Shown here: positions 22,382-35,442 of the stretch, piece by piece | Layout of the letters: every line of letters begins with the position of its first letter | Position numbering within the stretch: position 1 is the first letter of the stretch | Assembly (NCBI GenBank): GCA_020310875.1 | Contig: CM035430.1 | Location: 100,392,866 to 100,456,865 of the forward strand | Length of the DNA stretch: 64,000 bases | Reading direction: 5' to 3' | From: Ceratopteris richardii | Taxonomy: Eukaryota; Streptophyta; Polypodiopsida; Polypodiales; Pteridaceae | Translations under genes and position numbers: made by a program | Notes under the pieces: generated by a model | The model's database searches: none | What the model saw: only the letters and a program-made list of their open reading frames with translations | What the model was told of the DNA's origin: nothing

Positions 22382-24276
22382 ATGGTGCTCACATGTATTA
22401 AGAACATGACACCAACACCAATGGGTGCTCCTCACTCAAAGAGTGTACATGTTCGTGTTCCAATAGAATTTGCACCAACAACTAGAGCTAGCAATGAAAA
22501 AGATTCTCAAAATGAGCGACGTGCACTTGTAGAGAAGAATATTGATCTTTGGGTCAATGATGCTTTGTATCCCTTTGATTCAATGTCTAATGTCCATCCT
22601 AGATTCCATAGTATCTCACATTTCTACAATTCCCTCATAGTGGTGAAGATGGACTACTAGGCTATTGCAATTGATTGTCTAACCATTCTACATCTATAGC
22701 AAATTATTGGATGCAACAATGTTATCACAACCATTTCAAGATACACAGTTTAGGGAGTGCTATACACACTTTTGAAAGTGCTATGAAATGTTTGGATGAC
22801 CATAATAATAGCCTCTAACAAGATGTGGATGAAAAGGAGACCTCGATTACAAAGTTAAAAGCCAATCTTACACAACTGAAAGAGACTCCACTTGGGATGA
22901 GATATAGGAAACGACCAATATCATCCTTTCAAGCTCTTCCAACTTCTGGTCGAGCATGAAAGCGACGTGTTTATGCACTTAGTTTTATGTTTCACTTGTT
23001 CATTTATGTTAAGAGACTTTGAGATTGAGTTTCTTATTGTGTAGGTCATTTGTTGAAGATGTGAGTGCTTCCTCAACAATGGAGAATCAATTGAGGTTTT
23101 TGAATTCTTGTCTTAGCAACAAATATGTGCTTATGATTTTGGAAAAAACTTAGAAGATATTATTAGTCCTAGTAAGGTATAGATGGTATGTGATGAAGCA
23201 GGTGTTAGTTCTAGAGCATACACTACATTGTACAATCTTTTGAAGCAGGCTCTGCAAAACAAAGGTATTTTCCACAGCATTTTTCCATGCCCTTACAAGG
23301 TATCTCTGAAGAAGAAGATGACCAATGAGGATGTAGCCAATACTCTTGGAAATTACTTGCATATAGAAGATGTTATGCCTGCATCCATTTATCATTCATT
23401 TACATCAAAGAAAGAGTTGAAAAAATCATCTAGAAAGGGATTCATCTACACAAAGTACAACAATATATTTTTCAATTTGGAGAGGCTTCAAAAGGAAATG
23501 GTTAAATTTTATAGATCCACATTTCAAAGTATATCCATTGTTGTGATAATGAAATTCATAGTATTTTTATTAATATAATGTTTGTTATTTGATGTAGATT
23601 GTGGCTCCAAATCAAGTTTGTATTGAAGCTAAACAAATGTCAAATCATAAAGGGACAACATATGGAGAGACTTAGTGTGACACTCATGAACGAAGCTATG
23701 GCCCATGCCATTATTGATGAAAGTGAGGAATCTACCCATAAATTTACATATATTGTCCAATCCGAGAAAGATATATGGTGGTTAGATGCTATTTAAGTAC
23801 CTAAAGAATCCAATGATGTTCATACATCGATTTTTAGTAGGACCCCATGGATCACAGAGGTGATGACTTCTCAAATTCATGGTGCGAAAATCACTACAGA
23901 AGGCCTAGGTGATTTTGAAGTAGAGTGGCACGTAGCTGGAGACTTAAAGACTATCAAATGCATGTTAGGGTGCAAACAAGGTGCATTTGCTCTCTATCCT
24001 TGTCCATATTGCACACAAGTTTATAAATGAACAAAGAGAAAACAAAACAACATAGATGATTTAGCTGATGACATAGATGCATCTCCATCTACTGAATGGG
24101 ATATATCTTTAATGAGGTGTCCCATGTTAGGTACACCTAATCATGACATGTCAGATAAGGATTGGAATCCCATTATTCCATTCCGTTTAGTCAATGTCCA
24201 TTTTTGCACCTTGCATGCCTTCATGAAAATTTTTGATAGACTATTGAAGCTCCATATAGAATCTGCATTTGCCATG
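22382..24276 (+). pseudogene. Unrecognised decayed gene, 5' part (transposase-like, with introns)
   Basis: Coding-looking stretches in one order: MVLTCIKNMTPTPMGAP from 22382; a block with WVNDALYPFDSMSN; one with AGVSSRAYTTLYNLLKQAL near 23200; IERLQ-like NLERLQKEMVKFY near 23490; VQSEKDIWWLDAI near 23755; WHVAGDLKTIKCMLGCKQG and PCPYC near 23925-24020; and VNVHFCTLHAFMKIFDRLL near 24195. Two probable GT-AG introns: about 22965-23045, and about 23531-23597 (TTTCAA/GTATAT ... GATGTAG/ATTGTG). Stops and frameshifts lie throughout. Paired Cys and His motifs suggest a metal-binding or transposase-type enzyme. I cannot name the family and no function should be assumed. It is split by B2 at 24276. 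Confidence 0.6.
24272..24276. repeat. Left target site duplication of B2 (CCATG)
   Basis: Exact match to 29379-29383. Removing B2 joins the two halves of the unrecognised gene in one frame. Confidence 0.93.
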
Positions 24277-24504
24277 TGTTGATATATTTAGGTACTTATG
24301 TGGGTGAACACTCTAGGACCGCCGAGGCACTTTTTTCCCTCTTTAGGAGGTTTTTTCCCCGGCTTGTATATACGCCAATTGCCTTAATGAGCTACTTATA
24401 TTTGTACATTCTCTAGTAATACATTCAGTATTGTGTGTTGAGCTCCAAGCTTCTTCTTCTTCCTTGTGTTGTTCGCGTGCTTTCACAGACGTCTAACTCC
24501 AACA
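24277..24504 (+). repeat. 5' LTR of B2
   Basis: 228 bp, TGTTGATATATTTAGG start and CTAACTCCAACA end, clearly diverged from the 3' LTR. Confidence 0.93.
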
Positions 24505-24506
24505 AT

Positions 24507-24518
24507 TGGTATCAGAGC
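24507..24518 (+). other. Primer binding site of B2
   Basis: TGGTATCAGAGC, unchanged despite the element's age. Confidence 0.9.
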
Positions 24519-24858
24519 AGGTCGTCGCTTCATCTAGGGTGCCGTTGACACTCCTCCGGTTGCAATCTTAGAATCGCACGAATTTTGGTGAGCATACTCA
24601 AGGTGTTTTCATATCAAAACAGCATCGTTGTGTGGTGCCAAAATCGCGATCTAAGCTCGTTTCAGCCTCTAAATGCACTATCGTAGTGCTTGTGTAGGCT
24701 ATTTTGTCTTTTTGTGCCAAAGGTATATACCAGTTTTTGTTTGCCACTATAAGCGTCTCGAAGTCTGCTATAGGTCTAGCAGAATTTGTCTAGGCAGTTC
24801 TGTTCAACTTTTTGAGATACAGTCAGTTTTCTGCATCAAGGTATTTTAGTAACTGACC

Positions 24859-27800
24859 ATGGCTAAAAGTAGTGATGTATTCCGTATGTTGGCTGTTGAG
24901 GATAAGTTGGATGGTACCAACTACCCGTTATGGGCTTCTATGATGCGACATGTGTTGGTTGCAAAAGGACTATGGAACATTGTGCAGGGTGTCAAAAAAC
25001 TTCCTATCACACCTACAACTATTACAACTGCAAGTATTGAAGCGGATGTAGAAGGTGTCGAAGATGATGATATTCTACATATTCCTATTCTTGTTGCGGT
25101 TTCTATTGCACCTATTGTAGAGCAGATTTGTTGGGATGGGAGAGATGCCTAGGCACATGCATTGATAGCTTTGTCTGTCAAACGTGCCATTATTCTTCAC
25201 ATTCGCTCTTGTAGAACAACTAAGGATGCTTGGGATACACTTACCACATTGTACCGAGCTAGGAATGAGGCTCATGTTGCTTACCTCCAAAAACAGTTGG
25301 AGAGTGAGCACATGAATGAAGGTGATTCTATGGACAGTTTCCTAAAGAAGACCAAAGACTTGAAGGAACAGTTGATTTCTGTTAATGAGGTTATACTAGA
25401 TAGCTCACTTGTGTAGACCGTTCTGAATGGTCTTCCTGATTCATATTAGAGTTTTGCTTCTACTCTTCAGTTGATGATGAAAGGCAATCCACATGCCTTA
25501 TCATTTGAGGAGTTAGTCTCTGTTATGTTGCAGGAAGATCAATCTAGGCAGAACAGGTCCATTATGCGAGTTGTAGATCAAGCTTTCCTAGCTAGTCGAA
25601 AGGGCAAAGGAAAATGGAGATCTTCAACTAGTAAGCAGAAATCTGCTAATTTTGCATATTCAAAGAAGGAAGATAAAGATGAGAAGAAATCAGGAAAGCA
25701 AAAATTGTTTTATAAGTATTGTAAAGGGAATGATCATATCATAAAGAACTATCCAAAACTGTCTACTAAAGAGGCAAAGAAGAAAGAGGTTGGAATAGTT
25801 GTTACAGAGTCCTCTAAACCAAAAAGAGAGTCTACTAATCTTGTGCAGGAAGAAGAATGGGTGTTTACTACTGTCTGCAGTTTTGACCCATCTTCTCATG
25901 AGCAGTGCATGTCTGCAGTAGACTCAGATGTTTGGTATTTTGACAGTGGGGCAACCAAGCATATTACCTCGTAGCACAGTTTCTTCTCTTCACTCGAGCC
26001 TGCCCCTACAGGGAATACTGTTACATGTGCCAACAACTCCTCTTATCCTATTATGGTAGTTGGTAAAATCATTTTGACTACTACTGATGGTAGTTCTTTC
26101 ACTTTGTTAGATGCTTTATTTGTGTCAGGGATCAAGAAGAACCTGTTATCAGTTTTTGCATTAGCCAAGATTGGCTTCGTTATGAAATTTATTGGTGACA
26201 GGTCTACAATTAATGACCTATCAAATGGTGATGTGATTATTGCTTCTGGCATTTTATGTCGTAGGCTGTATCAGCTCATAGACTATGAAAGATCTATAAA
26301 TGATTTGGCATGTGCAGTAAATGATTCTCAGGCTATGTCAGATGCAAAGCTTTGGCATGCACGTTTTGGTCATCTGAAGTTTGCTAGTTTGCTATGCCTG
26401 TAGAAATCTGAAATGGTGCCCTCTTTACCCAAACTTGAGGTACCTGGAAAACATGTTTGTAAGCGTTGTATTTTGGGCAAAATGCAGTGTTCATCCTTTC
26501 CAAAAGATGGTTCGGTTGAGGCTACTCAGAAATTGAAGCTTGTACATAGTGATGTTTGTGGTCCTATGCAGACACCTTCTTTTGGGAATTATCTTTACTT
26601 CATGACTTTCATCGATGATTTTTCCTGGCATGCATGGGTATATCTATTGAAGGCAAAGTCCGAAGTGTTCATGTGCTTCAAACAGTTTTTGGTTTTGGTT
26701 GAAAATCTGTCACCATGTAAAATGGGCACCCTCCCTTCTGATCGAGGGGAAGAATATATGTCTTCTGATTTTAATACATTTATGGTTGAATGTGGGATAA
26801 AACACCAGCGTACAATGCATATACATCTCAACCGAATGGAGTTGCTGAACGAAAGAATAGTTCACTCATGGAGATGCCGAGGTGTATGGTCAAGATTCAG
26901 GCTTTACCACATAGTTTCTGGCTTGAGGTTGTCATGTGTGAAACATATGTACTGAACAGGTGTCCCACTAAAGCGCTGCAGTCTATCACTCCATATGAGG
27001 CTTGGCATGACTGCAAGCCATCTATTGCTCATCTGCATGTTTTTGGTTATTTCGCATATGCATTAGTGCCTGAACAACATCACAAAAAATTGGATGATAA
27101 AGTAGTAAAATGTATTTTTGTTGGGTACAGTTCTGAAAGTAAAGGCTATCGTCTGTATCATCCACAGAGTAAACACATTCTGGTAAGCTGTGAAGTTTTT
27201 TTTGTGGAAGATGCTATTCATCCATTGCTCTCATGTACTAAGGATACATCAGTTAACTCCAAAGACATGTATGATAATTTGCTGCCTCTTTTTATAGCCT
27301 TTGCAGGTTTCATGTGATGATGCAAATAATTCCATTTTTGATGTAGATGTACATGATGCACTTATTGATGAGAGAGCTGATATTGAGCAGGCAAGAACTA
27401 TGCCAAAATGGCTGGTGCAGACCTTGTGTGACAGCAAATTAGATGCACCTCTATCATATCGTACTTGATCAGGCTCTCATAGTGCCTCTTTTGCATCAGA
27501 TTGCTATGCTATGGCTGCATCTAGTCTCTGTGATGAGAATGATCCTATTTCGTTTGATGAAGCACAAAATTTATAAAATTGGATGGCTGCTATGCAATCT
27601 GAATATGATGCAATAATGAAGAATGGTACTTGGTCTTTATGTGACTTGCCTCCTAGCAAGAAGGCCATTGGCACTAAGTGGGTATACAAGCTGGAGTGTA
27701 AACCTGATGGTACAGTTGACAGATATAAGGCAAGGCTTGTTGCAAATGGTTATGTGCAAGAAAGAGGCATTGATTTTGATGAGACCTTTGCACCTACATG

Positions 27801-29076
27801 CTGTATGACTACTGTTTAGAGCATTTGTGCACTTGCAGTCCATCATGGTTGGAATGTACATCAGTTGGACATTAAAACTTATTTATAAATGGTGACTTGC
27901 ATGAAGAAGTGTATGTTTTTCAGCTCTGTGGCTTTCTGCAAAAGGGCATGAAAACGAGGTGCGCAGGTTAAAGAAGGCATTATATGGTTTAAAGCAAGCA
28001 CCACGTGCTTGGTATGAGAAGATATATGCCTATCTAATTGCACATGGTTTTGAGAACAGTCCAACTGAAAGCACCTTATATGTTAAGCGTGCTAATGATG
28101 TGCTTCTGATCATTGTTGTCTATGTTGACGACATGCTGCTCACTGGTCCTATTAAGAAGCATATTGCTGATTTTAAGGCTGATTTTCATGCCTCATTTGA
28201 GATATCTAATTTGGGGCATTTGCATCACTATTTGGGCATTGAGTTTATGCAAGTTGATGGTGGAATGGCTTTGTGTCAAACGAAATATATTGACACATTA
28301 TTGCAGCATTTTGGCCTTGAAGACTGTAAGCCTATTGCCACTTCTATGGAGACAGGTTTACGATTGAGTCTTCATGATGTTGGAGATGCATTTGTTGTTG
28401 TCCTCTATCAACATGCTGTTGCATGCCTGATTTACTTATGCATTACTAGGCCCAATAATCAGTTTGCTATCTCACAAATGAGCAGGTTTATGCATTGCCC
28501 AGGTGTCAAGCATTGGCAGGCAGGTAAGCGCATCTTTCACTACTTGAGTGGTACTCGACTACTTGGGTTGTTTTATCCCAAGAGGGGATCACTACTGCCA
28601 GATTTGCATGCTTTATCTGACTCAAACTGGGCTGGTTGCTATGACACTCGTGTGTCCACTAGTGGCTTTTGCTTCATGCTTGGTAGCTCATGTATATCTT
28701 GGCTGAGCAGGAAGCAGACTACTGTGGCCACTTCCAGTTGTGAGGCTAGTATAGGGCATCTTTCATAGCTATTGTTGAGTGTGTGTGGCTTAGATGCCTT
28801 ATGGCTGATTTGGGTGTTGGTCAGTCTTTTGCCACCACCATCTTCACTAACAGTCAGAGCGCATTGGCAGTTGCGATGAACCCTGTGTTCCATGCTCGCA
28901 CTAAGCACATTGAGGTGCATTATCATTATGTCAGGGAGAGGTTTTCTGCTAGGGAGATCAGCTTGGCATATGTGCCCACGCAAGGGAACATTGTAGACAT
29001 TTTCACGAAGGCTTTGCCTAGGGAGAAGTTTGAAGCTTTCCGCAAAGCTTTGGGCTTACTTCCTATTGTGGAGTGA
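24859..29076 (+). pseudogene. B2 Gag-Pol remnant
   Basis: It can be read side by side with B1/B3 from MAKSSDVFRMLAVEDKLDG to the final TGA (29074-29076). Breaks include TAG at about 25150, TAG after DSSLV (25414-25416), stops near 25972 and 26401, frameshifts near 26815 (integrase), 27300 and 27880, and one near 28748 in RNase H. The zinc knuckle has lost a Cys (KNYPK instead of KNCPK). YVDDMLLTG in RT survives, as does much of RNase H. Non-functional. Confidence 0.93.
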
Positions 29077-29150
29077 TTTCCACATAGCTTGGCACTTCCT
29101 TATGCATGAGTGTCAGCTACTTGTTCACCGCATCACTCCTAGGGGGGATT

Positions 29151-29378
29151 TGTTGATATATTTAGGTAGTGATGTGTGTGAACACTCTAGGAATGCCGGG
29201 GCACTTTTTTCCCTCTTTAGGGGGTTTTTTTCCTCGTCTTGTATATACACATATTACCCTAATGGGCTACTTATGTACATTCTCTAGTAATACATTCAGT
29301 ATTGTGTGTTGAGCTCCAAGCTTCTTCTTCTTCTTCCTTGTGATGTTCGCGTGCTTTTGCAGACGTCTAACTCCAACA
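29151..29378 (+). repeat. 3' LTR of B2
   Basis: 228 bp, preceded by AGGGGGGATT and ending CTCCAACA at the TSD. Confidence 0.93.
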
Positions 29379-30146
29379 CCATGAAGCCAGTTCATAAATC
29401 TATTCAAGCTATAAAGAAATTCAATGAACTACTTAATTCAATCAGTTGTCATGGTGGAAAGGTAACCCTAGTTGTCAATAAAGTTGGAGAATCTCAAGAT
29501 AGTTTACAACAAGTGTCAATGACAGGGAATAAAGCAACACATTTTTTTAGAAGAGGTAATATCACTCAAAATAATGAACATTATGAGTTGTGGAAAGACC
29601 TATGCATGATCACAACAGACAATGACTCTCAAGTTGATCATTGTAATAAGAGGGAGACGATTTGGTCAAGATTTGATAAGTTGGTAGGCTTAATGGGTCT
29701 GATGAGGTCTAGTGCTATTCAATGTCAATTGTTTCAGGAGACATTAGTGGAGTTCACCAAGTGTTTCATTCAATCTTGGGGACTTTTTAGCATATTTTAT
29801 TTGCACATGGAGCTTATTTCATGCATTGACATGGGTCATTAGAGATTTCAATACCCAAGGAATGGAAAAGTCACACTACAAAGGGAGGGGTGCCTACTTC
29901 AAAAACACACGATGGTGGTGGTCCAATGCAATCAAACTACATGGACAAGATGTTTAACTAGTTTTACCACACTACATTCTCAAGAAAGTTTTGTGTGGAA
30001 TGACTTACCGATTCACAATTGGCAAAAAACTTGCGAGAAGGATGCAACACAACATTGCCAGTGAGAAATGGAAGTCATCATTAGGACCTCTCCATCATGC
30101 TCAGTGGCATGCTAGGAGACTACGAGAACGCTCAGCTTGGAAGTAA
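29379..30146 (+). pseudogene. Unrecognised decayed gene, 3' part
   Basis: Continues the gene cut at 24276. The ATG inside the TSD is followed by KPVHKSIQAIKKFNELLN, a GGKVTLVV block, and a KATHFFRRGN block. Then come WKDLCMITTDN, KRETIWSRFDKLVGLMG and, after a frameshift near 29840, EKSHYKGRGAYFKNTR. The last in-frame stop is at about 30144-30146. The order of hydrophobic and charged blocks and the late Glu-Lys-Ser-His motif give it the look of a catalytic C-terminal half. Unrecognised; no function assigned. Confidence 0.55.
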
Positions 30147-30310
30147 AGTGAATTCATTATTTCCCATTATGTGGTAAATCATAGGATTATTGTAATGTTG
30201 GTTTCAATGTGTTATTATTTATACTATAATATTCTATATGTTTTTAAATAGGTTTTGTCCATTCTAGTGTGAACAAACAGTTTTAAAACAAACTCTATAA
30301 ATAGAGAGAA
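30147..30310. other. Short AT-rich spacer
   Basis: No coding sequence seen; it may be the 3' flank of the unrecognised gene. Confidence 0.5.
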
Positions 30311-30689
30311 TGTTGAGATATCAAGCTCAACATGTGATGATCCAGGATGACACATACTAGTTTTTCGTTTCTCTGACATGTATAGTGGTCATGCCGATAT
30401 ATGTCAGGGATACTTCATTGAGCTTTATTAGATTTATCTACCGAGAGTGATGGCACATTTGTTTCTTGCCAGCTCACTCATTCGCGGACATTTGGTTTTT
30501 CCTTATATACTGATCTTTATATATTGCACTTGTTGTATTCTTGTTTTTAGGTCATTCTTGTACATTCCTTTTATGTAATCGAAGAAGAAGAAGAAGATCA
30601 TTCTTCCTTGCCTCAATCTATGTGTGTGCTTCTCCTTGAAAGTGAGAGTGTGTTTGTGAGCTCTCTTCCTTATCTCCTTCCTCGTGACT
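30311..30689 (+). repeat. 5' LTR of D
   Basis: 379 bp, TGTTGAGATATCAAGC start. The end TCGTGACT is one base off the TCGTGACA end of E's LTR. It includes an AGA-trinucleotide run (30583-30597 area) and TATATA sequences. Confidence 0.88.
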
Positions 30690-30701
30690 TGGTATCAGAG
30701 C
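30690..30701 (+). other. Primer binding site of D
   Basis: TGGTATCAGAGC directly abuts the LTR. Confidence 0.9.
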
Positions 30702-31139
30702 CAATGTGGCTGTAGAGAGCTCGTGGAGAAGGCGATGGTGAAGACTATGCAGCAAGGCATGGAGAAAATGTGATTTCACAAATGGCCTCTGTTTGCTACA
30801 AAAATGGGCGTGAAGGTAGAAGAACTCAAAATATTTTCGAGTGTTAATCCTTTAGGGTCACTCATTTTTGTCAGATCGAAGTTTCAAAGCCATGTCAACC
30901 TCCATTTCAAGCCCGCAAGGTGGGACTCACAGAAAAACCAGGTCAGTTTCTAAAACTATAACTTGCATTGTGTTCGCCGACACTCATATATTCCAGATCC
31001 AAAATTTCAAGCAATTCAGTATACTATTGATACACGAAAACTGTGTTTTCCGGAGATCAAACTGTCACATCATAGTGCGACAGTGTTCAAGCAGAAGTGT
31101 TGCTTGTAGTGTTTTGCAGTGTTGCGAATTATTGCAAAA

Positions 31140-34100
31140 ATGGCAAACGCAGATGGAATGAGTTAGCTTATGAGCAATAAGCTAGACAAGAACAACTTCC
31201 ATGCTTGGAGATTCAGAATGACGAATTTCCTCATGGGAAAAGGTTGTTGGAAGTACATCGAAGGAGAGAATGAAAATGCTTCGCAGTTACCAGAAAGGAA
31301 TCAGACTGTAGACGAGTTAAGAGCATATGAGGAATGGAATCAAGGAGCACGAAAGGTAATGTATTGGCTATCTATTAGTATACAGGATAGCATGATTGGA
31401 CACATACAGGATGCCAAGACTCCAAAAGAGGCTTGGAACAGTTTGTTCACTTTGTATGAGACTAATACAAAGAAACGGAAATCACAACTTAAGAACGAGC
31501 TGCATACATTGGAAAAGAAGAGCATGTCGGTAAGTGACTACACTCTAAAAATCAAAAGCATATGTGAGTCACTTGTATCTATTGGCATGAATGTAGATGA
31601 TGATGATAAAGTGCAAGTGTGCCTTTGTGGTTTAGGAGCTGCATATAAGCAATTCAGAACTTCCATACAGACCAGGGAAAATATTCAGAATTTTGCTGAT
31701 CTGGTATCTATTCCGATTGTTGAAGAAAAGAATCTTGGTGAGGATTCAAACTCCCAAGGAAAGCCCAGTTCTGAGCAGGTACTCTACTCTGGTACAGGAA
31801 GAGGCAGAGATAGAGGTTTTGGAAGTGGAAGAGGAAACAGTAACCAAGACCAAGGTCAACAACATAATCATGTAGGAAGAAGAGGACAGTTTCGAGGTAG
31901 GGGGAGCCAAAGAGATCATAGAAATTTCCAAAGAAATGATTCAGGTAATGATAGTAAAGGATACTAGAATTGTGGTAAACCTGGACACTTTGAACGTGAT
32001 TGCAGGTTGAAGAATCAAAATAACAGAAGGTAGAAAAACAATTATGCATCCACAAGTGCAGATGATTCTGGGAAGGTGTTTATGGTTCAACATCACATGA
32101 TGAATACGATGTCTGCTGGTGTTTCAAAATCGAATGATAATGTTTGGTATGTTGATTTAGGTGCTTCAAATCACATGACGAGTCACGCAGAATGGTTTAG
32201 TAGTTGGCAGAAAATGCCAGTTCCTGGATATGTTGAAACAGGTGATGATACATCGCATCCTATTGAGCATACAAGAAACATAGCATTGTCTATGGAGGAC
32301 AGGAAGGTAAAACATCTTGTTGATGTGTAGCATGTTCCAAATATAACGAAGAATCTGGTTTCTGTTGGACAAATGGTTGACTAAGGATTACAAGTCAGGT
32401 TCAATGCTGATAAATTATATGTAGAAGAGTACAAGCAGGATGGGCGATTGGTTGCCAAAGGAAACAAAGTGGGTAGGATGTTCACCTTAAATGTGAAGAT
32501 TCTTGAAATGAATGCAGCCATGTTTGCAAAAGGTGCAGGAGTTATTGCAGATATAGAGATATGGCACAAACTGATTGGACATGCAAACTTGCAAAGGCTT
32601 AAACTGATGCAGTCAAAGGAGATTGTCCATGGACTACCAAATTTCAAAGTTGCAAAAATGCAAAAGGTATGTGCAACATGTCAATTTGGTAAACATTCAA
32701 GAGCATCATTTCCACATGACAAGCATGTTAGTTAGAATGTACTAGAAGTAGTACATACAGATGTTTGGGGTCCAGCAAAGACCACATCTATGTGCAGTTG
32801 CAGGTTTTATGTTACCTTCATTGATGACCATACACGCAAAGTATGGGTATATTTCATGAAAGAGAAGAGTGAGGTGTTCACTCACTTCCATAATTTTAAA
32901 GCTATGGTGGAAAAGCAGACAGGGAAGTACATTCAAACATTAAGATCTGATGAAGGAGGTGAATACATGTCAAATGAGTCCAGTAGTTTTCTAAAAAATC
33001 ATGGAATTTGGCGTCAGTTTTCATACAGGTACACACCATAACAGAATGGCGTTGTTGAACGCAAAAATAGACATATTGCAGAAATAGGAAGTGCCTTGAT
33101 GGTTGAGAAGAATATGCCTCATTGTTATTGGGTAGAAGCTGTGCATACTGCTGTATACATCATGAACAGAACTCCGACTGCTGCTATACATCAAGTTACA
33201 CCTAAAGAGAAGTTTACAGGTAAAGAGCCAAACTTATCACATCTGAAAGTTTTGGGCTGTATTGCATATGTACATGTTCCAGATGAGTTGAGGACGAAGC
33301 TTGATCCGAAAGCAGAAAAATGTGTCTTGATTGGATACTCCCTTGAGCAAAAGGGGTATAAATGTTATAACCCACTCACACGATAGGTGAAGGTGAGCAG
33401 AGATGTGGTATTTGATGAAATGTCAAGCTTCTATGCAGATGCCAAAGAAGGATCGAATCTTGAACCAAACAACAAAGAAAATGCTGAAAATCAAGTGTAG
33501 AATCTCAAGTTTTGAGTGGACCGGATGATCACCAAGCAATAGTTCCAACTCAAATCCATGGAGTGGAAGATTGCATGGAAATTTCAGTCCAGCAAATTCA
33601 TCAAATACATCCAAGAAAGGTAAAGAAAAGCTTTTTGCTGGTAGTAAAACAAGTGCAAGTTTTGAAGATGTTGATGGAGATTCAAGTGGTTCAGAAAAGA
33701 GTCTTGATGAGGAACTTGGATTGCCCTCTGTGAAGACTCTAGGAGTAAGAAGGGCACATGCAGATGATACAAGAAAGTGACCCAAGACCAAGAAGATCTC
33801 GGAGAATGTGTAATTCAGTGCAACGATTGACATATGATAGTTACATGGCTCGCCATTGTGCCTACATGAAAAAGGTAATACAAGATGCTGAACCTTCTTG
33901 TTTTGAAGATGCAATCGGTAATGCAGATTGGGAAAAAGCTATGGATGAGAAGATGGCTGCACTTTATGGAAATGATACATGGAAGCTAGTTCCATTGCCA
34001 CAAGAAAAGAAACCCATAGGCTACAAATGGGTTTACAAGGTAAAGCATAATGCTGATGGTAGCATAAGCAGGTACAAAGCACGATTGGTAGCTAACATAT

Positions 34101-34453
34101 GGCATTGATTATGAGGAAACATTCAGCCCTGTAGCTAAAATGTCTACTGTCAGAACACTTGTTGCATTAGCTTCAGCAAAAGGATGGACTTTGCATTAGA
34201 TGGATGTGATGAATGCTTTCCTAGATGGTGAGTTAAGGGAAGAAGCATATATGGACCAGCCACAAGGATATGAAGATTCAAAGCATCCAAAATATGTTTG
34301 CAGGTTGCAAAAGGCTTTGTATGGGCTGAAGCAAGCCCCTCATGCATGGCATGCAAGGATTGCTGATTACTTAACTAGCATTGGGTTCTCTATGCGTGAT
34401 GCAGATCACTCTCTATATGCAAGGAAAGTTGATGATGGCATCACTATTGTGGT
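31140..34453 (+). pseudogene. Element D Gag-Pol remnant (Gag to mid-RT)
   Basis: Begins ATG at 31140, with TAG after eight codons, then LDKNNFHAWRFRMTNFLMG, a copia Gag. The zinc knuckle (NCGKPGHFERDC) at about 31970-32010 has its first Cys replaced by a stop. The protease motif reads WYVDLGASNHMT, with Leu where Ser normally follows the Asp. GAG-pre-integrase and integrase are readable (HTDVWGP, LRSDEGGEY, QNGVVERKN) with stops near 32328, 32382, 32733 and 33038. The RT start is at about 33890 (WKLVPLPQEKKPIGYKW). A short deletion near 34090 breaks the frame, and [12 protein letters not shown] is followed by the truncation. Confidence 0.9.
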
Positions 34454-35341
34454 CTCTTTGAGGAAATAACCCATGATATGTGTATCTTATACCCTTTGAG
34501 AGGCATACTTTGCAATGTAATACAATGATTAATAGAAAATTTTGTTTTTACCTATATGTTCTTTGTGTCTTTTTTCTTCTATCTCTCTCTCTTACTCTCT
34601 CTATCTTTGACTCTCCACCATAAGTGTATAGAAATAACTTTTGCCTCAGTCAGTTATATGTGGAACTTGCATGCATTTGCCTCTTGTTTTTTTACTAGAT
34701 ATTTATTTTTTGTACCTAATATGTCCTGAAAGGTCATTTTCATGCAAAAAAACCCCAGCCATCGAAACAGAGTGTCGTGGGGTATGCTTGGAGATAAACG
34801 CAGATGAGAATGGCTTGCGATAGCCTCACTATGTGACTACATGTAGGGTGTGTTGTAGTGTACTTTAGGACGTATGATGTGTTTCAGTATGTGAGTAGTG
34901 ATTAGCTATGGTTTATCAAAACTATTTAAGATCAGCTTATGAATCTACTGTCCATAAGGTTGCACAACTCTATACCTAGAAATACCATATTCGTATTAAT
35001 GCCACACTAATGTTTCATTAGTTATATGATCTTTGATAATTTCATCCATCATGTTTAGTCTGCTTAGGTTGGGTATTTCTATTTATAAGTGGAGGCAACA
35101 GATTCTCACTATTCTGAGGTTTAGGTATTCATCTATATATAGTAACATGCATATGCATCATGATTATATACTTGCATTTACTTTCCTGCATGCATATGCA
35201 CCCACACTTAGATGCACCCATGCATATGCATTCATTCATACATATAGATATGCATACACCTACTCACACATATGCATACTATTGCACACATACATACATC
35301 ATCAACAATTAAATGCATACACACATGCATTTCTATTTCTC

Positions 35342-35342
35342 C

Positions 35343-35373
<31 letters not shown>

Positions 35374-35375
35374 TC
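35342..35375. repeat. (CT)n microsatellite
   Basis: CT repeat with one TAT interruption. Confidence 0.9.
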
Positions 35376-35403
35376 GGGATCATACGTGTAGATAATGCGA
35401 ATT

Positions 35404-35404
35404 A

Positions 35405-35442
<38 letters not shown>

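Larger units (their letters stand above)
24277..29378 (+). mobile_element. Element B2: old copy of copia family B
   Basis: The element is 5102 bp, with 228-bp LTRs at 24277-24504 and 29151-29378, a perfect TSD, an intact primer site at 24507-24518 and a polypurine tract at 29141-29150. The two LTRs differ at roughly twenty sites by eye, far more than B1 or B3, and the coding region has many stops. It is the oldest of the three family B copies here. Confidence 0.95.
30311..34453 (+). mobile_element. Element D: 3'-truncated Ty1/copia element
   Basis: 5' LTR, primer site, Gag, protease, integrase and half of RT are present in order. Similarity then stops at about 34453, just before the RT catalytic box, so the rest of RT, RNase H and the 3' LTR are missing. 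Element E on the other strand (51981-54905) is the same family, and its 383-bp LTR matches D's 379-bp LTR in reverse. No right TSD can be found. Confidence 0.9.
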
